From positions 1-64,000 of the forward strand of contig NZ_FOKC01000008.1 of NCBI RefSeq assembly GCF_900112035.1: a stretch of DNA of 64,000 nucleotides, given 5' to 3'. The translations under genes and the position numbers were made by a program. Of the stretch, positions 57,470-64,000 are shown piece after piece (positions within the stretch are counted from its first letter, which is position 1; each line of letters begins with the position of its first letter). The DNA comes from Nocardioides alpinus. Lineage in GTDB: Bacteria; Actinomycetota; Actinomycetes; Propionibacteriales; Nocardioidaceae. The notes under the pieces are model-generated. The model did no database searches. It had not been told where the DNA came from and worked only from the letters and a program-made list of their open reading frames with translations.

Positions 57470-59019
57470 CCACGCTCTCCTCGACCACCGGGCGACGTAC
57501 GCCGCTCCTGCTGCTCGCGGCGGGGACGGCTGTCGCCCTCCTGGCGCTGGTGCCGTTGGCCTACGTGGCGACCTATGTCGTGCTGATCGGGCCGAGCGAG
57601 CTCTGGCAGCTCCTGGCCCGCCCGCGGATCGTCGAGCTGCTGCGCAACACGATCACCCTCGCCGTCGCGTGCATGGCTGCCACGGCGGTCCTCGGCGTCG
57701 CGCTCGGCCTGCTGGTGGAGCGCACCGACCTGCCCGGCCGACGGCTCTGGCACGGCCTCCTCGTCGCACCCCTCGCGGTGCCCGCCTTCGTCAACGGCTA
57801 CGCGTGGGTCTCCCTGGACCGCAGCGTCCACGGGTTCGCCGGCGCCTTCGTGGTGGTGACGCTGTCCTACTACCCGCTCGTCTACCTCCCTGTCGTCGCG
57901 ATGCTCCGTCGCCTCGACCCCGCCCTCGAGGAGTCGGCCTGGTCGCTGGGCCACTCCCGCGCCCGCACCTTCCGCACCGTGGTGCTGCCCCAGCTGCGTC
58001 CCGCCCTGCTCGGCGGCGCCCTGCTGGTCGGGCTGCACCTGCTGGCCGAGTTCGGCGCGCTGTCGCTGCTGCGCTTCCCGACCTTCACGACCGCCATCTA
58101 CGACCAGTACGGCTCGACCTTCAACGGGGCCGCGGCGACGGCGATGGCCGGTGTACTGGTCCTGCTGTGCCTCGTCCTGCTCATGGGCGAGCTCCGACTC
58201 CGCGGTGACCGCCGCTACGCCCGCATCGGGCGCGGCGCGGCCCGGGGTGCGACGCCGCTGGCCCTCGGTCGCTGGCGCTGGCCGCTGCTCGGCGCGGTCG
58301 GCGCGGTCGTGGCGCTCGCCGTCGGCGTGCCCGCCTTCTCGCTCCTCCGCTGGCTGGTGGCCGGCACCTCGACCGAGTTCCCCCTGGCCGAGCTCGGCGC
58401 CGCCCTCGGCTCGACGGTCGTGCTGGCGCTGACCGGCGCCGTCGTCACCACGCTGGCCGCGGTGCCGGTGGTGTGGCTCGCCGTCCGCCACCGCGGCTGG
58501 GCCTCGACGGTCATCGAGCGCAGCACCTACGTCGCCAACGCGCTGCCCGGCATCGTCGTCGGCCTCGCGCTGGTGGTCGCCTCGCTCCGCCTGGTGCCGG
58601 TGGTCTACCAGACCGCCGGCCTGCTCGTCGCGGCGTACGCCATCCTCTTCCTGCCCCGCGCGGTCGTGACGGTGCGGGCCGGGCTGGAGCAGGCGCCCGT
58701 CGTGCTCGACGACGTCGCCCACAGCCTCGGCAGCGGACCGCTGGAGACCGCCCGACGCGTCACCCTGCCGCTGATCGCACCCAGCCTGGGCGCGGGCGCT
58801 GCCCTGGTCTTCCTCGCGATCTCGACCGAGCTGACCGCCACCTTGATGCTCTCCCCGATCGGCACCCGCACGCTGGCCACCGAGTTCTGGTCGGCGTCGT
58901 CGGAGCTGCGCTACGGCGCCGCAGCCCCCTATGCGCTGCTGCTGGTGCTGGTGTCGATCCCCGCCACGGTCCTGCTGATGCGCATGGACACGCCTGCCGC
59001 CGAGAGGCTTCCTGCATGA
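57466..59019 (+). CDS. Fe(III) ABC transporter permease (FbpB type, two fused modules); probable CTG start
   Basis: The protein of about 517 residues has two binding-protein-dependent permease modules in tandem, each with the EAA loop (EESAWSLGHSRARTFRTVVLPQLRPALLGG; DDVAHSLGSGPLETARRVTLPLIAPSLGAG), about twelve membrane segments in all. No ATG, GTG or TTG lies in frame before the first membrane helix. The only position that keeps it whole is CTG 57466, which overlaps the upstream TGA as CTGA and has GCAGG 6 bases before it. The first standard codon, GTG 57550, would delete most of helix 1. Confidence 0.88.
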   Translation: MTTLSSTTGRRTPLLLLAAGTAVALLALVPLAYVATYVVLIGPSELWQLLARPRIVELLRNTITLAVACMAATAVLGVALGLLVERTDLPGRRLWHGLLVAPLAVPAFVNGYAWVSLDRSVHGFAGAFVVVTLSYYPLVYLPVVAMLRRLDPALEESAWSLGHSRARTFRTVVLPQLRPALLGGALLVGLHLLAEFGALSLLRFPTFTTAIYDQYGSTFNGAAATAMAGVLVLLCLVLLMGELRLRGDRRYARIGRGAARGATPLALGRWRWPLLGAVGAVVALAVGVPAFSLLRWLVAGTSTEFPLAELGAALGSTVVLALTGAVVTTLAAVPVVWLAVRHRGWASTVIERSTYVANALPGIVVGLALVVASLRLVPVVYQTAGLLVAAYAILFLPRAVVTVRAGLEQAPVVLDDVAHSLGSGPLETARRVTLPLIAPSLGAGAALVFLAISTELTATLMLSPIGTRTLATEFWSASSELRYGAAAPYALLLVLVSIPATVLLMRMDTPAAERLPA

Positions 59020-60077
59020 GTAGCCTGACCCTCACCGGCGTGACGAAGTCCTTCGCCGACACCCGCGCGGTCGACGACGTCACGCTCCACGTCCCGCACG
59101 GATCGTTCACGACCGTGCTCGGCCCGTCGGGGTGCGGCAAGACCACCCTGCTGCGCCTGATCGCAGGCTTCCTCGTCCCCGAGTCCGGCAGCATCGCCTT
59201 CGGCGACCACGTCGTGTGCGGCGACGGCGTACGACCGGTGCCGCCGCAGACCCGCCGGGTCGGCTACGTCCCGCAGGAGGGCGCGCTCTTCCCGCACCTC
59301 GACGTGGCCGCCAACATCGCCTTCGGCCTGCCCCGCGAGGCGCGCGGCACCCAGTCCGGTGACCGTGTCGCGGAGATGCTCGACCTCGTCGAGCTGCCCG
59401 CCGACTTCCGCAGCCGTCGCCCCGACGAGCTCTCCGGCGGGCAGCAGCAGCGCGTCGCACTGGCGCGCTCGCTGGCACCCCAGCCCGCCGTCGTCCTGCT
59501 CGACGAGCCGTTCTCCTCCCTCGACGCGGGCCTGCGCGGCAGCACCGCCCGTGCCGTACGCCGTGCGCTCGAGGTCACCCACACCACCGCCGTGCTGGTC
59601 ACCCACGACCAGAACGAGGCACTCTCCCTGGCCGACCAGGTCGCCGTCATGCGCGGCGGCCGACTCGTCCAGTCGGCGACGCCGAGCGAGGTCTACCTCT
59701 CGCCCAGCGACCCGCAGGTCGCGGCGTTCGTCGGCCGCGCCGTGGTGCTCCCGGGCATCGCCACCGCGGCCCACGCCACGTGCGCGCTGGGCCAGGTCGT
59801 GCTGACCGAGCCCTCCGACGGTCCCGTCTCGCTGATGATCCGCCCCGAGCAGGTCTACGTCGACCTGGCGCACCCCGAAGGCGAGAGGGCTGGTGTCCGC
59901 GGCACCGTGGAGGAGGTCAGCTACTACGGCCACGACTGTGCCGTGCAGGTCCGCCTCGCCGACGGCACCGCCGTCCTCTCCCGGATGTCCGGCGTGCTGC
60001 ACCCGGCGGCCGGCGACACCGTCCACCTCCGCGTGACCGGGCTCGTCCGGGCCTACCGACCGGCGGAGGCGCCGTGA
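59016..60077 (+). CDS. Fe(III) ABC transporter ATP-binding protein (FbpC type)
   Basis: The 353-residue ATPase has Walker A GPSGCGKTT, YVPQEGALFPHLDVAANIAFGL, signature LSGGQQQR, Walker B AVVLLDEPFSSLD, switch VTHDQNEAL, and a C-terminal TOBE-like regulatory domain (about 240-350). It drives the preceding permease. ATGA overlaps join it to the permease upstream and GTGA to the fusion protein downstream. Confidence 0.93.
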   Translation: MSSLTLTGVTKSFADTRAVDDVTLHVPHGSFTTVLGPSGCGKTTLLRLIAGFLVPESGSIAFGDHVVCGDGVRPVPPQTRRVGYVPQEGALFPHLDVAANIAFGLPREARGTQSGDRVAEMLDLVELPADFRSRRPDELSGGQQQRVALARSLAPQPAVVLLDEPFSSLDAGLRGSTARAVRRALEVTHTTAVLVTHDQNEALSLADQVAVMRGGRLVQSATPSEVYLSPSDPQVAAFVGRAVVLPGIATAAHATCALGQVVLTEPSDGPVSLMIRPEQVYVDLAHPEGERAGVRGTVEEVSYYGHDCAVQVRLADGTAVLSRMSGVLHPAAGDTVHLRVTGLVRAYRPAEAP

Positions 60078-62623
60078 CCGTCACCTCCCCCCAGCCCGCC
60101 CTCCTCCGTGGCACGACACCGGTCCTGGCGCACGCGCACTTCGGCGATGCGCCGGCGCTGGTGGCCGACGGCCGGGTCCTGACCCACGCCGGTCTCGCCC
60201 GCCTCGTCGCCGATCGTGCCCGCACGTGGGGTCCCGCACGCCGACTCGTCCTGGTCGAGGGCGCCAACGACGTCGACTCGCTCGTCGCCTACCTCGCCGC
60301 CCTGCAGCACGGCCACGTCGCGCTCGTCGTCCCTGACGGCCGCGAGGCGCAGCGCGACGCCCTCGTCGCCGCGTACGACCCGGACGTCGTCTGCACGGCC
60401 GGGGCGCGCGACGACGTACGCCGCCCGGCGAGCGCGCACGCGCTCCACCCCGACCTGGCCCTGCTGCTCAGCACCTCCGGCACGACCGGGTCCCCCAAGC
60501 TGGTGCGGCTCTCGCGCGACAACGTCGCCAGCAACGCAGCCGCCATCGCCGACTACCTCGCGCTCACCCCCGCCGACCGCGCGATCACCGCGCTGCCGCT
60601 GCACTACTGCTACGGCCTGTCGGTGCTGCACTCCCACCTCGTCGCCGGCGCGAGCGTCGTGCTGACCGGGCTGAGCGTCGTCGACGAGTGCTTCTGGGAC
60701 CTCGCGGCCAGCACCGGTGCCACCAGCCTCGCGGGGGTGCCGCACAACTTCGACCTTTTGGCCGGCAGCAGCTTCGAGGCCCGTGACCTGCCCAGCCTGC
60801 GGCAGGTGACCCAGGCCGGCGGGCGCCTCGAGCCCGACGCCGTACGCCGCTGGAGCCGGTTCGGTCGCACCCGCGGGTGGGACCTCGTCGTCATGTACGG
60901 CGCCACCGAGGCGACCGCGCGGATGGCCTGGCTCCCCCCGGACCTCGCGGAGGACCACCCCGCTGCGATCGGCGTCGCCGTGCCGGGCGGCCACCTCCAC
61001 CTGGACGAGGCCGTGGACGACCGCCCGGGCGTCGGCGAGCTCGTCTACACCGGCCCCAACGTGATGCTCGGCTACGCCACCTCTCCCGCCGACCTGGCCC
61101 GGGGCCGCGAGACCACCGAGCTCCGCACCGGCGACCTGGCCCGCTGCACCGACGGGCTCTTCGAGGTCGTCGGGCGGCGCAGCCGCTACGGCAAGGTCTT
61201 CGGGCTCCGGATCGACCTCGAGGCAGTGGAGCGCGAGCTCCGGGACGCGGTCGACCGCCACGCCCGCGTCGTGGCCACCGACCGCGCCGTCCACGTCTTC
61301 GTCGCGAGCGGCCGCGGCACCGCGTCCGCCACGGCGCTGGTTGCCGGCCGGTGCGGCGTGCCCGCCCATGCCGTCCGGGTGCACGTCCTTCCCGAGGTGC
61401 CGCTGACGAGCACGGGCAAGGCCGACTACGCCGCCCTCGGCGAGCTGGCGGCCCTCGCCGAGACGTCCGATGTGCCGCCCCGGGCCACGACGTTGCGGGC
61501 CGACTACGTCCGGGTCCTCGGCCGGCCGGACGCTGGGGACGGCCACTCCTTCGTCGACCTCGGCGGCGACTCCCTGTCCTACGTCGAGCTCGCGACCCGG
61601 CTCGCCGACCGGTTCCCGCGCGGCCTGCCGGCCGGCTGGCACACGCGCAGCATCGCCGAGCTGGAGCGCCTGGCCGCCGCGGACGCGGCGAGCGCGACCG
61701 CCACCGGGGCCGTGCGGCCGAGGTGGGCGCGGGTCGACACGACGGTCACGCTGCGGGCGCTCGCCATCCTGTTCGTGGTCGCCAGTCACGTCGACCTGAT
61801 CGGCCTCGAGGGCGGCGCCCACCTGCTGCTCGCCCTCGCGGGCTTCAACTTCGCCCGCTTCCAGCTCTCCGCGCCCGGCGACGCGCGCGCCCGTCTGCGC
61901 CAGGGGATGTCCGGCCTGGCCCAGCTGATGGTGCCCTCGGTGCTGTGGGTCGGCGCGGTGGCGCTCCTGCTCGGCAGCTACGACCTCACCACGGCCCTGT
62001 TCGTGCGGGAGCTGGTCAACAGCTCCGAGTGGGACGACCAGTGGCAGCTGTGGTTCATCCAGTCCCTCGTCTGGATCACCGCCGGCGCCCTCGCGCTCAC
62101 CTGCCTGCCGGTGCTGCACCGGCTCGAGCGACGCGACCCCTTCCGCTTCGCCCTCGCCGTGCTCGCCGTGGCGACCGTCGCGCGCTTCGCCGAGGTCGGC
62201 CTGCGTGCCGGGCACACCCAGCGCTACACCACGCTCGTGGTCGCCTTCTTCTTCGTCCTCGGCTGGGCCGCCGCGCGGGCGTCGACCACCCGTCAGCGGG
62301 TGCTCGTGTCGACCCTGGCCGCCGCACTGACCATCGGCTTCTTCGGCGAGCCGCACCGCGAGGCCATCGTGCTGGGCGGCTTCCTGCTGATGCTGTGGCT
62401 GCCCCACGTGAGCCTTCCGCCGCTGCTGGCTCGAGCCGCGGGCGTGCTCGCCGGGGCGAGCCTGTTCATCTACCTCACCCACTGGCAGGTCTACCCGTCG
62501 CTCGAGGACGCGGGCCACCCGTGGCTCGCGCTCGCCGCCTCGCTCGCGGTCGGCATCGCCTACGGACGCGTCGTACGTCCGCTGCATCAGGCTGTCGGCC
62601 GGGCCGTGATCGGCTCGCGGTAA
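60074..62623 (+). CDS. Adenylation / carrier / membrane acyltransferase-3 fusion protein in an iron-regulated operon
   Basis: The 849-residue protein has three parts. An AMP-forming adenylation domain (about 1-465) shows the P-loop [10 protein letters not shown] (133-142), [11 protein letters not shown] (274-284), RTGDL (351-355) and the C-terminal catalytic Lys in TSTGKADY (K449). A carrier domain (about 473-540) has GGDS with the phosphopantetheine Ser at 500. An acyltransferase-3 membrane domain (about 555-845) has [13 protein letters not shown] (R561, H572) and [11 protein letters not shown] near the end. It should activate an acid, load it on the carrier and transfer it to an acceptor at the membrane. 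The adenylation domain resembles ligases of surface-polysaccharide clusters. Substrate and acceptor are unknown. Confidence 0.85.
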   Translation: MTVTSPQPALLRGTTPVLAHAHFGDAPALVADGRVLTHAGLARLVADRARTWGPARRLVLVEGANDVDSLVAYLAALQHGHVALVVPDGREAQRDALVAAYDPDVVCTAGARDDVRRPASAHALHPDLALLLSTSGTTGSPKLVRLSRDNVASNAAAIADYLALTPADRAITALPLHYCYGLSVLHSHLVAGASVVLTGLSVVDECFWDLAASTGATSLAGVPHNFDLLAGSSFEARDLPSLRQVTQAGGRLEPDAVRRWSRFGRTRGWDLVVMYGATEATARMAWLPPDLAEDHPAAIGVAVPGGHLHLDEAVDDRPGVGELVYTGPNVMLGYATSPADLARGRETTELRTGDLARCTDGLFEVVGRRSRYGKVFGLRIDLEAVERELRDAVDRHARVVATDRAVHVFVASGRGTASATALVAGRCGVPAHAVRVHVLPEVPLTSTGKADYAALGELAALAETSDVPPRATTLRADYVRVLGRPDAGDGHSFVDLGGDSLSYVELATRLADRFPRGLPAGWHTRSIAELERLAAADAASATATGAVRPRWARVDTTVTLRALAILFVVASHVDLIGLEGGAHLLLALAGFNFARFQLSAPGDARARLRQGMSGLAQLMVPSVLWVGAVALLLGSYDLTTALFVRELVNSSEWDDQWQLWFIQSLVWITAGALALTCLPVLHRLERRDPFRFALAVLAVATVARFAEVGLRAGHTQRYTTLVVAFFFVLGWAAARASTTRQRVLVSTLAAALTIGFFGEPHREAIVLGGFLLMLWLPHVSLPPLLARAAGVLAGASLFIYLTHWQVYPSLEDAGHPWLALAASLAVGIAYGRVVRPLHQAVGRAVIGSR

Positions 62624-62693
62624 CCTGCCCAGCGGTAGGCCCCCTCGGCCACCGGTTGCCGCCCAGTCCAGTGTCACCGCCAGGAGTTCTCGC

Positions 62694-64000
62694 GTGAGCT
62701 TGAAGAAGGTCCTCATCGCCAACCGCGGCGAGATCGCCGTCCGTGTCATCCGCGCCTGCAAGGACGCCGGCATCGGGTCCGTGGCGGTCTACGCCGACCC
62801 CGACCGGGACGCCCTCTTCGTCCGGCTCGCCGACGAGGCCCACGCCCTCGGCGGTGCGACCCCGGCGGAGTCGTACCTCGACATCGCCAAGATCATCAAG
62901 ATCGCCGCCGACACTGGCTCTGACTCTGTTCACCCCGGCTACGGGTTCCTCGCCGAGAACGCCGACTTCGCCCAGGCCGTGATCGACGCCGGGCTGATCT
63001 GGATCGGCCCCCCGCCCGCCGCGATCGAGGCGCTGGGCGACAAGGCCAAGGCCAAGCACATCGCCGACCGCGCCAACGCCCCCCTCGCGCCCGGCACCAA
63101 GGACCCCGTCAAGGACGCCGACGAGGTCGTCGCGTTCGCCGAGGCCAACGGCCTCCCCGTCGCGATCAAGGCCGTCTTCGGCGGCGGCGGGCGCGGCCTC
63201 AAGGTCGCCCGCACCCTCGAGGAGATCCCCGACGCCTACGAGTCCGCGGTGCGTGAGGCCATCTCCGCGTTCGGTCGCGGCGAGTGCCTGGTCGAGAAGT
63301 TCCTCGACAAGCCCCGCCACGTCGAGACCCAGTGCCTGGCCGACCAGCACGGCAACGTCGTCGTCGTCTCCACGCGCGACTGCTCCCTGCAGCGCCGCAA
63401 CCAGAAGCTCGTCGAGGAAGCACCCGCGCCGTTCCTCACCGACGAGCAGGTCAGCGAGCTCTACGAGTCGTCCAAGCGCATCCTGACCGAGGCCGGCTAC
63501 TACGGCGCCGGGACGTGCGAGTTCCTCGTCGCCCAGGACGGCACCATCTCCTTCCTCGAGGTCAACACCCGCCTCCAGGTCGAGCACTGCGTCTCCGAGG
63601 AGGTCACCGGCATCGACCTCGTGCGCGAGATGTTCCGCATCGCCGCCGGCGAGGAGCTCGGCTACGGCGACCCCGAGATCCGCGGCCACTCCATCGAGTT
63701 CCGCATCAACGCCGAGGACGGCGGGCGCAACTTCATGCCCGCCCCCGGCACCCTGTCGGCCTGGTCACCGCCGTCCGGCCCCGGCGTACGACTGGATGGC
63801 GGGTACGAGAACGGCGAGACCATCCCCGGCTCGTTCGACTCCCTCATCGCCAAGCTCATCGTCACCGGCACCACCCGCACCCAGGCCCTCGAGCGCTCAC
63901 GTCGCGCGCTCGACGAGTTCGTCGTCGACGGCATGCCCACCGTCATCCCGTTCCACCGCGCCGTCGTGCGCGACCCCGCGTACGTCGGCGCCTCCACGCC
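62694..64000 (+). CDS. accA3: Acyl-CoA carboxylase alpha subunit (biotin carboxylase part, AccA3; right edge truncated)
   Basis: The first 435 codons are in the window and the gene runs past base 64000. It starts [27 protein letters not shown], with [24 protein letters not shown] (ATP-grasp Gly-rich loop), [17 protein letters not shown] and [12 protein letters not shown]. The biotin carboxylase domain carboxylates biotin with bicarbonate and ATP; the biotin-carrier domain is expected beyond the edge. GTG 62694 follows AGGAG by 8 bases. It pairs with AccD5 and AccE, here 18 kb upstream. Confidence 0.95.
   Translation, partial: MSLKKVLIANRGEIAVRVIRACKDAGIGSVAVYADPDRDALFVRLADEAHALGGATPAESYLDIAKIIKIAADTGSDSVHPGYGFLAENADFAQAVIDAGLIWIGPPPAAIEALGDKAKAKHIADRANAPLAPGTKDPVKDADEVVAFAEANGLPVAIKAVFGGGGRGLKVARTLEEIPDAYESAVREAISAFGRGECLVEKFLDKPRHVETQCLADQHGNVVVVSTRDCSLQRRNQKLVEEAPAPFLTDEQVSELYESSKRILTEAGYYGAGTCEFLVAQDGTISFLEVNTRLQVEHCVSEEVTGIDLVREMFRIAAGEELGYGDPEIRGHSIEFRINAEDGGRNFMPAPGTLSAWSPPSGPGVRLDGGYENGETIPGSFDSLIAKLIVTGTTRTQALERSRRALDEFVVDGMPTVIPFHRAVVRDPAYVGAST

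Noticed and set aside
60053..62773. Open frame of about 900 codons on the minus strand opposite the adenylation-carrier-acyltransferase gene
   Set aside because: Composition is typical of an antisense shadow and no family motif appears; the plus-strand protein has ordered catalytic motifs.

Overview
The window is a very GC-rich chromosomal segment (third codon positions are almost all G or C) from an actinomycete. I place it near Nocardioides (Nocardioidaceae). The long order of orthologues follows the Mycobacterium tuberculosis stretch Rv3256c to Rv3285 (sugar-isomerase-like protein, DUF3499, zincin-like protein, glycosyltransferase, whiB2, fbiA, fbiB, TIGR03089, LCP protein, fadE25, purE, purK, PH protein, birA, accD5, accE5, maf, accA3), but with local insertions and losses. 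There are no rRNA or tRNA genes, CRISPR arrays or recognisable transposases. Genes are densely packed, and 4-bp or 1-bp stop/start overlaps are common. The only gap close to 300 bases is 16436-16731. A striking shared feature is that about 19 genes have a TANNNT hexamer ending 6-8 bases before the start codon, which implies leaderless mRNAs and was used here to choose starts.

Region by region. 1-3233: the end of a DUF222/HNH protein, a short-chain cis-prenyltransferase, an alpha/beta hydrolase, a VOC gene broken by one stop codon, an NTF2-like protein and a GNAT acetyltransferase. 3277-12138: the conserved cell-envelope and F420 block (SIS-like protein, Trm112, DUF3499, zincin-like, DUF5719, large membrane glycosyltransferase, whiB2, fbiA, fbiB); manB, which sits inside this block in mycobacteria, is missing. 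12228-16435: DUF3105, TIGR03089 and a large secreted peptidoglycan amidase with FG-GAP repeats. 16732-25156: one seven-gene operon for a galactofuranose-containing wall polysaccharide (LCP ligase, two GT2 enzymes, glf, glfT2, wzm, wzt). 25242-28820: GNAT, thioesterase, second LCP protein, PadR regulator and DUF1707 protein. 28871-32767: copper-handling set (membrane protein, YcnI, CopC-CopD fusion, lipoprotein). 32796-44720: fadE25, surface protein, CoA-binding protein, lhgO, arfB, Gfo/Idh/MocA oxidoreductase, purE, purK, orphan winged helix, adenylate cyclase, PH protein, birA, accD5 and accE.

44737-62623 is an accessory stretch that separates accD5/accE/maf from accA3. It holds a broken AbiEi-like gene bracketed by two copies of a 49-bp palindromic element, a DUF885 peptidase-like protein, maf, a CDP-alcohol phosphatidyltransferase, a two-component system with a NatAB-type exporter, a DUF222/HNH protein, YnfA and an acyl-CoA dehydrogenase with a perfect 18-bp operator palindrome. 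It ends with an iron-box-controlled operon. That operon encodes a complete Fe(III) ABC transporter followed, with a 4-bp overlap, by one 849-residue protein that fuses an adenylation domain, a carrier domain and a membrane acyltransferase. This combination is the most novel-looking system in the window. The window ends inside accA3.
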